From JBCBJX01 sp964342855 (GTDB taxonomy: Bacteria > Pseudomonadota > Alphaproteobacteria > Caulobacterales > Parvularculaceae), in assembly GCA_964342855.1 (NCBI GenBank), contig CAYFIB010000003.1, forward strand, positions 82,781 through 146,780: a stretch of DNA of 64,000 bases. The letters run 5' to 3'. Positions within the stretch are counted from its first letter, which is position 1, and each line of letters opens with the position of its first letter. The position numbers and the translations under genes were made by a program. A model generated the notes under the pieces. It ran no database searches and was not told where the DNA came from. It saw only the letters and a list, made by a program, of their open reading frames with translations. Of this stretch, positions 25,649 through 33,598 are shown piece after piece.

Positions 25649-26800
25649 ATGAACAACGCGATTTCGAGACGACTGCTGCTTGGCGGCGGCGGAGCCATGG
25701 CGGGAGCTTCCCTGCTTCCGGCGAATGCGAGCGCAGGCTTCAGCGTTGGCGGCACGTGCAAGGGTCTCAAGCCCGGTAAAATGGCCTCGCTCTATGGTCC
25801 CGACCCGAAAGACGCCCACCTCATCTTCAACGAAAACCCGTTCGGCCCGAGCCCGAAAGCGCTGCAGGCGCTCGCCGAAGCCTCCACCCAGGGGGCGTAT
25901 TATCAGTGGCCCGCCGTTCAAAAGCTCATGGCCATGATCGCCGAGAAGAACGGCGTCGAACCCAACCAGATCCTCATCACGACGGGCTCCTCGGAGATCC
26001 TCGTCTCCATCGCCCTTGCTTACGCCCAAAAAGGCAAAACGCTCGGCCCGGACCTCTTCTGGGACACCACCGCCAAATACGCCGTGCGCAACGGCTATGG
26101 CGAGATCGTCCGCGTGCCCATGAAAGACGGGCTGGAGGTCGATCTGCCCGGCATGAAGGCCGCTCTGACCGACGAGATCGGCCTCGTCCACATCGTCAAC
26201 CCGAACAACCCGACCGGCCGTCTCATTCCAGCGGACGAACTGCGCGCTTTCACGAAAGAAGCGAGTAAGAAAGCCACCGTCCTCATCGACGAGGCCTATA
26301 TCGAGATCTCCGACGATCCGGAGGGGAACTCCATGGTCGATCTCGTACGCGCCGGCCACGACGTCATCATCGCGCGGACGTTCTCGAAGATCTACGGCAT
26401 GGCGGGCCTGCGCGTCGGGTACATCATCACGACGCCGGAAAACGCCGAAGCGCTCTCCTCCTACATGGTGACCTCGCCCAATGTCGCCGGGATCGCCGCG
26501 GCGATCGCCAGCTATAACGACGAGAAATTCCTCGCTTATTCGAAGTCCCGGATCGTCGAAGCGCGTGAGATGATCACGGAGGCGACCGCCGCCGTCGGTC
26601 TCAACCCGCTCCCCTCGCAGACCAGCTTCGTCTTCGTCGACGTCAAGAAGGACGCCGAAGACTTCCGTGCGAAGATGGAAGAAAAGCGCGTCCTCATCCG
26701 CGGCGTCTACGGCGAGTACAAGACCTACTCTCGCGTCAGCGCCGGTTTCGCGGAAGACGTGAAGCGCTACGTCGAAGCCCTGCCCCACGCGCTGGCGTAG
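25649..26800 (+). CDS. Tat-exported aminotransferase (histidinol-phosphate aminotransferase-like)
   Basis: A 383-residue fold-type I PLP enzyme. The N-terminus carries a twin-arginine signal (SRRLLLGGGGAMAGASLL), so the protein should be folded with its cofactor and exported to the periplasm. Core motifs: NENPFGPSPKAL (substrate loop), VNPNNPTGRLI, the Asp-Glu-Ala-Tyr motif IDEAYIEIS, and the PLP lysine in ARTFSKIYGMAGLRVGY. The closest cytosolic relatives are HisC-type enzymes. Biosynthetic use in the periplasm is odd; a role in degrading or modifying amines or amino acids outside the cytosol is possible. Confidence 0.87.
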   Translation: MNNAISRRLLLGGGGAMAGASLLPANASAGFSVGGTCKGLKPGKMASLYGPDPKDAHLIFNENPFGPSPKALQALAEASTQGAYYQWPAVQKLMAMIAEKNGVEPNQILITTGSSEILVSIALAYAQKGKTLGPDLFWDTTAKYAVRNGYGEIVRVPMKDGLEVDLPGMKAALTDEIGLVHIVNPNNPTGRLIPADELRAFTKEASKKATVLIDEAYIEISDDPEGNSMVDLVRAGHDVIIARTFSKIYGMAGLRVGYIITTPENAEALSSYMVTSPNVAGIAAAIASYNDEKFLAYSKSRIVEAREMITEATAAVGLNPLPSQTSFVFVDVKKDAEDFRAKMEEKRVLIRGVYGEYKTYSRVSAGFAEDVKRYVEALPHALA

Positions 26801-26810
26801 GGCGTCAGCC

Positions 26811-28283
26811 TCACGCCCACCATTTCTCCGGACGCGCCGTGAACGCCGCCGCCTTTTCGATCGCCGAGGCGGCGGTGAAGAGCGTTTCTTCATCGAACGG
26901 GCGGCCGACCAGCTGCAGGCCGAGCGGCAGGCCGTCCTTATCAAGACCGGCGGGGACGGAGACGCCCGGCAGCCCCGCGAGGTTCGCCGGGACGGTGAAG
27001 ACGTCGTTCAGATACATCTGCACGGGGTCTTCCAGCTTGCGACCGATGGGGAACGCCGCGTTCGGCGTCGTGGGCGTCAGGAGAAGATCGACGGATTTGA
27101 AGACTTCCTCAAACTCGTTCGCGATCAGCTTACGGATTTTTTGCGCGCGCAGATAGTACGCGTCGTAATAACCGGCTGAGAGCACATAGGTGCCGATCAG
27201 CACGCGGCGCTTCACCTCATCGCCGAAACCTTCGGCGCGGGTGAGCTCGTACTGGCGGGTGATGTCCTTGTCCGCGACGCGCAGCCCGTATTTCACCCCG
27301 TCATAGCGCGCGAGGTTGGAGGAGGCCTCCGCCGGCGCGACGATGTAATAGACCGGCAGCGCGTATTTGGTGAGCGGCAGGGAGACGTCGACGACCTTCG
27401 CGCCCGCATCCTTCATCCACTGAACGCCCTCCGACCAGAGCGTCTCGATCTCCGCCGGCATGCCGTCCATGCGGTATTCTTTCGGCACGCCGATCTTCAT
27501 GCCTTTAAGGGACTTGCCGAGGGCCGCCTCATAGTCCGGCACCGGACGGTCGATGGAGGTGGAATCCTTCGGGTCGTGCCCCGCCATGGATTTCAGCATG
27601 ATCGCCGCATCGCGCACGTCGCGGGCGATGGGGCCGGCCTGATCCAGCGACGAGGCGAAGGCGACGATCCCCCAGCGCGAGCAGCGGCCATAGGTCGGCT
27701 TCATGCCGACCGTCGCGGTGAGCGCGCCCGGCTGGCGGATGGAGCCGCCCGTGTCGGTCCCCGTCGCGGCGGCGCAGAGGCGCGCGGCGACCGCGGCGGA
27801 GGAGCCGCCCGACGAACCGCCGGGGGTGAGCTTCTCGCCGCCGGACACCCGCCACGGGTTCGCGACCGGTCCGTAGTAAGATGTTTCGTTCGAGGAGCCC
27901 ATGGCGAACTCGTCGAGATTGAGCTTGCCGAGCATGACCGCGCCGTCCGCCCACAGATTGGCGGAGACGGTCGACTCATAGCGCGGCTTGAAGCCGTCGA
28001 GGATGTGCGAGGCCGCCGTCGTCAGCGTCCCTTCGGTGCAGAAAAGGTCCTTGATCCCGAGCGGCACGCCTTCCAGCGCCCCGCCTTCGCCCCTGGCGAG
28101 TTTCGCGTCCGAGGCCGCCGCCATCTCGCGCGCCTTGTCCGCCGTGACGGTGATGTAGGCGTTCAGCTCCGAGGCGCCGTCGATGGCTGAGAGATACGCG
28201 TCCGTCGCTTCCACGGAGGAGACGGATTTCTCTTTCAGCGCGTCGCGCAGCCCCGCGAGGGAAAGGTCGGTGATATCGCTCAT
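26811..28283 (-). CDS. gatA: Asp-tRNA(Asn)/Glu-tRNA(Gln) amidotransferase subunit A
   Basis: A 490-residue amidase-signature enzyme that releases ammonia from glutamine for GatB. The catalytic Lys-Ser-Ser set can be placed: K78 in GIKDLF, the cis-serine S157 in PGGSSGGSSAA and the nucleophile S181 in TDTGGSIRQPG. It follows gatC after only three bases, so the two form an operon. Confidence 0.96.
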   Translation of the reverse strand: MSDITDLSLAGLRDALKEKSVSSVEATDAYLSAIDGASELNAYITVTADKAREMAAASDAKLARGEGGALEGVPLGIKDLFCTEGTLTTAASHILDGFKPRYESTVSANLWADGAVMLGKLNLDEFAMGSSNETSYYGPVANPWRVSGGEKLTPGGSSGGSSAAVAARLCAAATGTDTGGSIRQPGALTATVGMKPTYGRCSRWGIVAFASSLDQAGPIARDVRDAAIMLKSMAGHDPKDSTSIDRPVPDYEAALGKSLKGMKIGVPKEYRMDGMPAEIETLWSEGVQWMKDAGAKVVDVSLPLTKYALPVYYIVAPAEASSNLARYDGVKYGLRVADKDITRQYELTRAEGFGDEVKRRVLIGTYVLSAGYYDAYYLRAQKIRKLIANEFEEVFKSVDLLLTPTTPNAAFPIGRKLEDPVQMYLNDVFTVPANLAGLPGVSVPAGLDKDGLPLGLQLVGRPFDEETLFTAASAIEKAAAFTARPEKWWA

Positions 28284-28286
28284 CTC

Positions 28287-28574
28287 TTACTCCACGACCT
28301 TCGGCACGACGAAGAAATGGTCTTCCGTCTTCGGCGCGTTGGCGACGACGTCTGCGGGCTTGTTCCCATCGGTCACCGCGTCGGCGCGCATGGGAAGCTG
28401 CGCTTCGACGGTGGAGGCCATGGCCTCGACGCCCTCGACATCGACTTCGTTCAGCTGCTCGATCCAGCCGAGAATGCCGTTCAGTTCTTTCGCGAGCGGC
28501 TCAAGGCGCTCTTCGGGCTCGGCGATGCGCGCGAGCTTCGCGACCTTGCGCACGGTGTCGGCGTCGACGGACAT
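28287..28574 (-). CDS. gatC: Asp-tRNA(Asn)/Glu-tRNA(Gln) amidotransferase subunit C
   Basis: A 95-residue subunit that wraps around GatA and helps it dock to GatB. It has the family start VRKVAKLARIAEPEERLEPL, the stretch ILGWIEQLNEVDVEGVE and the C-terminal VANAPKTEDHFFVVPKVVE. First gene of the gatC-gatA operon. Confidence 0.95.
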   Translation of the reverse strand: MSVDADTVRKVAKLARIAEPEERLEPLAKELNGILGWIEQLNEVDVEGVEAMASTVEAQLPMRADAVTDGNKPADVVANAPKTEDHFFVVPKVVE

Positions 28575-28697
28575 GGGGGCTCCAATACTGCGGCGCGGGA
28601 GAAAGCCAGTGCGCTAGCAAAGGCCGCGGGAGCCGTCCAGCGCGCCAATTGACGAAGGCCGCGTTCCGCCCCACCTTTCTCCCATCAGCAGCAAACG

Positions 28698-28787
28698 AAA
28701 GGAGGTGATCCAGTGTCGAGTGGAAACATCGAGGCGACGGATCAGCGTGCATCGGCCGGTTTTACGAAAGGGCAGCCCCTTTCGTGA
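28698..28787 (+). CDS. 24-residue mini-ORF with ultra-long Shine-Dalgarno
   Basis: GTG at 28713 opens a short frame, MSSGNIEATDQRASAGFTKG..., ending at TGA 28785-28787. The listed span begins at the ribosome site: AAAGGAGGTGATCCAG (28698-28713) matches the complement of the entire 16S rRNA 3' tail for about 16 bases, far more than usual, with 7 bases from GGAGG to GTG. A perfect 9-bp hairpin (ACGAAAGGG-CAGC-CCCTTTCGT, 28764-28785) covers the end and stop codon of the frame. An intrinsic terminator follows within 60 bases. It may be a leader peptide, a stand-alone small protein or a small RNA. Confidence 0.5.
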   Translation, partial: KGGDPVSSGNIEATDQRASAGFTKGQPLS

Positions 28788-28836
28788 CGCTCGCCGGATG
28801 AGGGCGCGGCCCGCGCGGGCCTACTCGCCTCAGATC

Positions 28837-28874
28837 CACGGAAGGCCGCCCCTCTGGGGCGGCCTTTTTCGTGG
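28837..28874 (+). terminator. Strong intrinsic terminator after the mini-ORF
   Basis: An 11-bp perfect stem AAGGCCGCCCC/GGGGCGGCCTT with a TCT loop, followed directly by a T-run. Outer bases CCACG and CGTGG pair further. A separate perfect palindrome GGCCCGCGCGGGCC is at 28808-28821. Confidence 0.85.
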
Positions 28875-28893
28875 GCGCTTGCGTTCTCTGGCT

Positions 28894-28990
28894 CCGTCCT
28901 ACGTGACACGGCTTGGCCGCTCCTCAGGACGAAGCTCCGTGCCGTCTTCGTCCTGATGAGCCTCGCGCAGCGCGGCGTTACGAAGGACGG
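28894..28990. repeat. 97-bp intergenic inverted repeat (copy A)
   Basis: Starts CCGTCCTACGTGA and ends TTACGAAGGACGG, with an inner inverted pair CTCAGGACGAAG / CTTCGTCCTGATGAG. Length and end sequences match the repeat at 47779-47875 (copy B). It lies between the mini-ORF terminator and ruvX. Confidence 0.8.
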
Positions 28991-29032
28991 CGACAGGTGA
29001 CGCCCTCTCGCAACGCCGCTAAGCCGCTTCCC

Positions 29033-29509
29033 ATGACCGCCATCCATGAAACCGCCGACGACTTTCTCGCCGCCTTTCCCGCCGGGCCGCTTGTCGGGCT
29101 TGATCTGGGGGAGAAGACCGTCGGCCTCGCCGTCTGCGATCCCGGGCGGATGGTCGCGACGCCGCTGGAGACGCTCCGGCGGGTGAAGTTCTCCGCCGAC
29201 GCTGACCGCATCGAGGCCATCGCCCGCGAACGCGGCTCGGCCGCCGCCGTGCTCGGCCTGCCCCTCAACATGGACGGCTCCGAAGGCCCCCGCGCGCAGT
29301 CGACGCGCGCTTTCGCGCGCAATCTGACGAAGCGGGGCGTCCTTTCGGTGTTCCTCTGGGACGAGCGGCTCTCTACCGCCGCCATGGAGCGCGAGCTCAT
29401 CGCCCTCGACACCAGCCGCGCGAAACGCGCACAGGTGATCGACGCCATGGCGGCGAGCTACATCCTTCAGGGCGCCATCGACCGGCTGCGGAGGATAAGC
29501 GGCGAGTAG
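29033..29509 (+). CDS. ruvX: RuvX/YqgF pre-16S rRNA nuclease
   Basis: A 158-residue RNase H-fold nuclease. It starts the fold with LVGLDLGEKTVGLAVCD (catalytic Asp), then VLGLPLNMDGSEGPRA and LSVFLWDERLSTAAMERE (catalytic Glu) and ends VIDAMAASYILQGAID (catalytic Asp). The family processes the 5' end of 16S rRNA. The start is taken as ATG 29033; longer readings run back into the upstream repeat. Placed at the left end of the pyrB-plsY-dprA-topA block. Confidence 0.92.
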   Translation: MTAIHETADDFLAAFPAGPLVGLDLGEKTVGLAVCDPGRMVATPLETLRRVKFSADADRIEAIARERGSAAAVLGLPLNMDGSEGPRAQSTRAFARNLTKRGVLSVFLWDERLSTAAMERELIALDTSRAKRAQVIDAMAASYILQGAIDRLRRISGE

Positions 29510-29722
29510 CGTCTTGAGGTATTGGTCGGCATGCGCGAGGCGGCAGACAGTGTCAGACAAGGAGCGGCTACAATCGTGCGACAAGTTTCCGACTGGATCA
29601 AATTAAGTCATCAATCAAGATTGATTTTCCTTATAGAATATCCAATCACAATCGAGGCCCTTCTGGTTATGATGAGATATCAACACCCATAGTCTGTATT
29701 GATATTTTCTAGGAAATTTTGT
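29510..29722. other. AT-rich intergenic stretch
   Basis: About 210 bases with a sudden drop in GC between ruvX and the next gene. It contains an inverted repeat AATCA-AGAT-TGATT near 29613. No coding frame with a ribosome site and no recognised RNA was seen. It probably belongs to the foreign islet that includes the following hypothetical gene. Confidence 0.5.
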
Positions 29723-30178
29723 ATGCGAGCCCTTCGCCTTTACCAAATGACTAAGCCGCTTTGGCCTTTTCGCATCAAGATTTTGGACGGTGCGGTCTAC
29801 GGGCCGACCTCCGCTCATTTTCCAACGCTGTCAGCAGCGTATGATCATGCAGAGCTGCAAGTGGCGCCGCCTTCCGGGCGTTACCGGCGGCAGGATGAAT
29901 GGCGGGGACTTGCGCTATGGGCCTTCTTCCAAGCTCTCCACGAAAGTGCGCGCGCGGCGTACGAACTCGGGCGAAAAGAGATACGGCGAGATGAAGTTAC
30001 GATCGCTGTGTTCGACGAGCAAATGCGAGTCAATCTGTCGGCGGACAAATGCTGGATCGCAGAATTCCTTCTCTACAAAGCGCACAACCCGTCGGAGCCG
30101 AACTCCCAAAACTTCCCGTCGGGCCACGCTGACGCCGACGAGGCTGGCGGCAGTAAGCTTTGTTCGTCCGGAGCGTAG
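29723..30178 (+). CDS. Hypothetical protein
   Basis: About 151 residues from ATG 29723 (MRALRLYQMTKPLWPF), with AGGAAA seven bases upstream. An in-frame TTG at 29699 is less likely. Middle part RRQDEWRGLALWAFFQALHESARAAYELGRKE is helical and DEVTIAVFDEQMRVNL strand-like. No family recognised. It sits between ruvX and the trpF-like gene with an AT-rich upstream region, suggesting an inserted gene. Confidence 0.5.
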   Translation: MRALRLYQMTKPLWPFRIKILDGAVYGPTSAHFPTLSAAYDHAELQVAPPSGRYRRQDEWRGLALWAFFQALHESARAAYELGRKEIRRDEVTIAVFDEQMRVNLSADKCWIAEFLLYKAHNPSEPNSQNFPSGHADADEAGGSKLCSSGA

Positions 30179-30181
30179 CAG

Positions 30182-30853
30182 GTGCGGATCAAAATCTGTT
30201 GCATCGCCTCGATCGCCGAGGCGCGGGCCGCCGTCGCGGCGGGCGCCGACGCCCTCGGCCTCGTGGGCGCGATGCCGTCCGGGCCCGGCGTCGTCGATCT
30301 TGAGACGGCGCGGGTGATCGCCGGGGCGACGCCGCCGCCGACCGCGCGCTGGCTGCTGACGAGCGCGACGGAGGCCGAGGCGATCGCGCAGGAGGTCGCG
30401 GCCGCCGGCGTCGATACAGTGCAGATCGTCCCGCATATCGACCCGGCGGAGCATGAGCGGCTCGCAACGCTTCTCCCGGCCGCCGTCCGCCGCGTTCAGG
30501 TGATCCATGTGGAGGGGCCGGAGGCGCTGGACCTCATCGACGCTTACGCGCCGCATACGGACGCCTTCCTGCTCGATTCAGGCCGACCGTCGCTCGCAAC
30601 GCCCGAGTTCGGCGGCACGGGCCGAACCCATGACTGGTCCGTCAGCGCTGAATTCGTGAAGCGGGCGCCGAAGCCCGTTTTCCTGGCGGGCGGCCTCAAC
30701 GCCGGGAATGTCGGCGCGGCCATCGCGCGCGTGCGGCCCTATGGCGTCGACATCTGCTCCGGCGTCCGAACGGACGGTCGGCTGGACGAGGCGAAACTCA
30801 AAGCGTTCATGGCGGCCGTCCTCCCCGCTGACAGAACCGCCGACCCGGCTTAA
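30182..30853 (+). CDS. Phosphoribosylanthranilate isomerase-like (TrpF-family) protein
   Basis: A 223-residue TIM-barrel protein of the TrpF type. It begins IKICCIASIAEARAA, where canonical TrpF has K-I-C-G: the catalytic cysteine is present but the following Gly is Cys. Later motifs fit TrpF: FLLDSG (catalytic Asp), GGTGRTHDW, VFLAGGLNAGNV and VDICSGVRTDG. It could be the tryptophan enzyme or a divergent paralogue with another ketose-isomerising role. It sits 10 bases before pyrB rather than with trpB/trpA, which favours a paralogue. Confidence 0.72.
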   Translation: MRIKICCIASIAEARAAVAAGADALGLVGAMPSGPGVVDLETARVIAGATPPPTARWLLTSATEAEAIAQEVAAAGVDTVQIVPHIDPAEHERLATLLPAAVRRVQVIHVEGPEALDLIDAYAPHTDAFLLDSGRPSLATPEFGGTGRTHDWSVSAEFVKRAPKPVFLAGGLNAGNVGAAIARVRPYGVDICSGVRTDGRLDEAKLKAFMAAVLPADRTADPA

Positions 30854-30863
30854 GAGGGCGGTC

Positions 30864-31814
30864 ATGCACGCCGCTCCCCGCCCCGCGCCGCCCGCCGAGC
30901 CCATCGCCGGCTCCATCCTCTCCGTCGACGATCTCGCCGACGACCAGATCGCTTACATTCTGGACCTCGCCGACCACTATGCGGGCCTGCGCCGCCTCGG
31001 CGCCCTCGCCCCGCGGCCGCTGGTCGGGCGCACGCTGGTCAATCTTTTCCTGGAACCCTCGACGCGGACCATGGCGTCCTTCGAGGTCGCCGCGCAGCGC
31101 CTCGGGGCCGACGTCCTGTCGCTGCCCGCTGAAGGATCGTCGCTCCGCAAGGACGAGTCGGGACTCGATACGGCCCTCACCCTCGCCGCCATGGGCGCGG
31201 ACGTGATGGTCGTGCGCTCCAAGGAGGCGGGGCTTCAGCCGCTCCTCGCGAAACGCCTCTCCTGCCCCATCGTCAACGGCGGCGACGGCGCGGCGGAGCA
31301 TCCGACGCAGGCGCTGCTCGATGCGGCGACGCTCCGCGCCGCCAAAGGGCGCATTGACGGGCTGACGGTCGCCATCGTCGGCGACATCGCCCACAGCCGC
31401 GTCGCGGGCTCCGGCGCGAAACTCCTCGCCCGCCTCGGCGCGCGGGTCCGCTTCGTCGGGCCGGACGCGCTGATGCCGGCGGGCTTCGCCGACATTCCGC
31501 GTTTCGAGACGCTGCGCGACGGCCTGGAGGGCTGCGACGCCGTGATGGCGCTGCGCATCCAGCGCGAGCGCATGGCCGACGCCGAGACGCCGGACGCCGG
31601 CGCGTTCTTCGCCACATACGGCCTCACCCACGAAACCCTCGCCCTCGCGAAGCCGGACGCGGTCGTCATGCACCCGGGACCGATGAACCGCGGCGTGGAA
31701 ATCGACGGCGACCTCGCCGATGACGACAATCACAGCCTTGTCCTGAAACAGGTCGCCTACGGCGTCTTCACGCGCATGGCGATCCTCGACGCCCTTCTCT
31801 CCGGGCGCGCCTGA
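30864..31814 (+). CDS. pyrB: Aspartate carbamoyltransferase catalytic subunit
   Basis: A 316-residue enzyme catalysing the first committed step of pyrimidine synthesis, carbamoyl phosphate plus aspartate. It has the carbamoyl-phosphate motif EPSTRTMASFE, the 80s-loop lysine in SSLRKDESG, EHPTQALLD, VGDIAHSRVAGS and MHPGPMNRGVEI. ATG at 30864 is used; the reading from 30708 adds an unlike leader overlapping the previous gene. No pyrC follows: plsY comes next. Confidence 0.94.
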   Translation: MHAAPRPAPPAEPIAGSILSVDDLADDQIAYILDLADHYAGLRRLGALAPRPLVGRTLVNLFLEPSTRTMASFEVAAQRLGADVLSLPAEGSSLRKDESGLDTALTLAAMGADVMVVRSKEAGLQPLLAKRLSCPIVNGGDGAAEHPTQALLDAATLRAAKGRIDGLTVAIVGDIAHSRVAGSGAKLLARLGARVRFVGPDALMPAGFADIPRFETLRDGLEGCDAVMALRIQRERMADAETPDAGAFFATYGLTHETLALAKPDAVVMHPGPMNRGVEIDGDLADDDNHSLVLKQVAYGVFTRMAILDALLSGRA

Positions 31815-31831
31815 CGACGGGAAGCCGCACG

Positions 31832-32425
31832 ATGCTAGAACTCTTCGCAGCCGCCATCGGCGGTTATCTTCTCGGCTCGATCCCCTTCGGGCTCGTCCTG
31901 GTGCGGATGGCCGGTCTCGGCGACATCCGCGCCATCGGCTCCGGTAATATCGGCGCGACGAATGTTCTGCGTACGGGCCGCAAGGACCTGGCGCTCGCGA
32001 CACTCGCGCTTGACGCCGGCAAGGCGGGGATCGCGGCGTTGATCGCGAAAGCCCTCGGCTGGGGCGACTGGGCGGCGGCGCTCGCCGGGTTTTCAGCGTT
32101 CTTCGGCCACTGCTTCCCCGTTTGGCTGAAGTTCAACGGCGGCAAGGGCGTCGCGACATTTTTCGGAACGCTCCTCGCTCTCGCCTTCCTCCCGGCGCTG
32201 ATCGTCTGCGCGACATGGGTCGCAATGGCGGCGATCTTCCGGTTTTCCTCGCTCGGCGCGCTGACCGCCGCTCTCGTCGCTCCTATTGCGATGTTCGCGC
32301 TCGGCGAACCGGCCGCGGCGGCGGCGGCGCTCGGCATGGCGGCGCTCATTTTCTATCGGCATCAGGAAAATATCCGCCGCCTTATTGCGGGAACCGAACC
32401 GAAAATCGGCGCGAAGAAATCCTGA
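31832..32425 (+). CDS. plsY: Acyl-phosphate:glycerol-3-phosphate acyltransferase PlsY
   Basis: A 197-residue integral membrane enzyme making lysophosphatidate from glycerol-3-phosphate and acyl-phosphate. Motifs: GSIPFGLVL, the glycine-rich GSGNIGATNVLRT, and KFNGGKGVATF. About five to six membrane segments. It lies 17 bases after pyrB and is probably cotranscribed. Confidence 0.95.
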   Translation: MLELFAAAIGGYLLGSIPFGLVLVRMAGLGDIRAIGSGNIGATNVLRTGRKDLALATLALDAGKAGIAALIAKALGWGDWAAALAGFSAFFGHCFPVWLKFNGGKGVATFFGTLLALAFLPALIVCATWVAMAAIFRFSSLGALTAALVAPIAMFALGEPAAAAAALGMAALIFYRHQENIRRLIAGTEPKIGAKKS

Positions 32426-32497
32426 GAGACGCCCCTTGCGGGCGCGCCCTTTACGTTTACCATAAACGCACTGATTGAACTTAAGGGCGTTTTACGC

Positions 32498-33598
32498 GTG
32501 AGAGGCGAATTCTCCGAACTCGACGGAACCGAACGGCTGGACCGGCTCCGCCTCGCGCGCGCCGACGGCGTCGGGCCGATCACCTTCCGCAGGTTGATCG
32601 CGAAGTACGGCTCGGCTGAAGCGGCGATCTCCGCGCCACCCCAGCGCAACGCCGCTCGCCGCTTCACGCCGCCCTCACGCGACGACGCGCGCGCGGAAAT
32701 TGACGCCGTCGAAGACCTCGGCGCGCGCCTCGTCGTGATCGGCGAGCCGGACTATCCCGAGCGGCTCACCGAAATCGCCGACCCGCCGCCAGCCCTCATT
32801 GCGTTCGGCGATCTCGCCCTGGCTCGTCGGCGGATCATCGCCATCGTCGGCGCACGGAACGCCTCCTCAGCGGGGCTCGCCATGGCGCGACGGCTGGCGG
32901 AAGGCTTCGGCGAGGCGGACGTGGTCGTCGCTTCAGGCCTCGCCCGCGGCGTCGACGGCGCGGCGCATCAGGCGTCTCTCGCAACCGGCGCCATCGCCGT
33001 TGTCGCGGGCGGCGCGGACGTCATCTACCCGCCGGAGCATCGGGACCTGCAACGCGAGATCGCCCGGCGGGGGCTCCTCCTCTCCGAGCGACCTCTTGGC
33101 GCGCGCCCGACGGGGCGCGACTTCCCTCGGCGCAACCGCATCGTCTCCGGATTGTCGGAAGCGGTCGTCGTGGTCGAGGCGAGCGCGCGTTCGGGCACGC
33201 TCATTACTGCGCGCCTTGCGGGCGAACAGGGGCGCGACGTGTTCGCCGTGCCCGGCTCGCCCCTCGACAAACGATCAGAGGGAGCGAACCGGCTCATTCA
33301 GGAAGGTGCCGGGCTCGCGGCGAGCGCGGACGACGTTCTCTCGGCCATTGGCCGTGCGGAGCTGCGCCCGGCGCCCCTCTCGCTCTTCGACGCCTTTGAA
33401 GAAGAAACCGAGGACGCGCCGACGGATCTCCTCAACGCCGTACGCGACCGGCTCTCGCACCTGCCCGCGCACCCGGACCCGCTGGCGCGCGATCTCGGCG
33501 CGACCTCCTCGGCGGTCGCTGCGGCGCTGGTCGAGTTGGTGCTTATCGGCGAGGCGGTGGAGGAAGCGGGCGGTTACGCCCTCGCCGTTTCTGCCTGA
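32498..33598 (+). CDS. dprA: DNA-processing protein DprA
   Basis: A 366-residue single-strand-DNA-binding protein that loads RecA on incoming DNA during natural transformation. The Rossmann-like core shows IVGARNASSAG, VVASGLARGVDGAAHQ, GGADVIYPPEH, FPRRNRIVSGLSEAVVVVEA and GTLITARLAGEQGRDVFAVPG. The C-terminus (about 305-366) is a winged-helix domain (DLGATSSAVAAALVELVL). GTG start. Its 3' end overlaps the convergent glycosyltransferase gene by 25 bases. Confidence 0.94.
   Translation: MRGEFSELDGTERLDRLRLARADGVGPITFRRLIAKYGSAEAAISAPPQRNAARRFTPPSRDDARAEIDAVEDLGARLVVIGEPDYPERLTEIADPPPALIAFGDLALARRRIIAIVGARNASSAGLAMARRLAEGFGEADVVVASGLARGVDGAAHQASLATGAIAVVAGGADVIYPPEHRDLQREIARRGLLLSERPLGARPTGRDFPRRNRIVSGLSEAVVVVEASARSGTLITARLAGEQGRDVFAVPGSPLDKRSEGANRLIQEGAGLAASADDVLSAIGRAELRPAPLSLFDAFEEETEDAPTDLLNAVRDRLSHLPAHPDPLARDLGATSSAVAAALVELVLIGEAVEEAGGYALAVSA

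Noticed and set aside
28698..28713. AAAGGAGGTGATCCAG as the end of a 16S rRNA gene on the minus strand
   Set aside because: Only 16 bases match; the sequence beyond does not continue as 16S rRNA. It works better as a Shine-Dalgarno.
32481..32495. TTAA-GGGCGTT-TTAC next to the dprA start as a CtrA box
   Set aside because: One mismatch and it lies across the ribosome-binding region. Too weak without conservation data.
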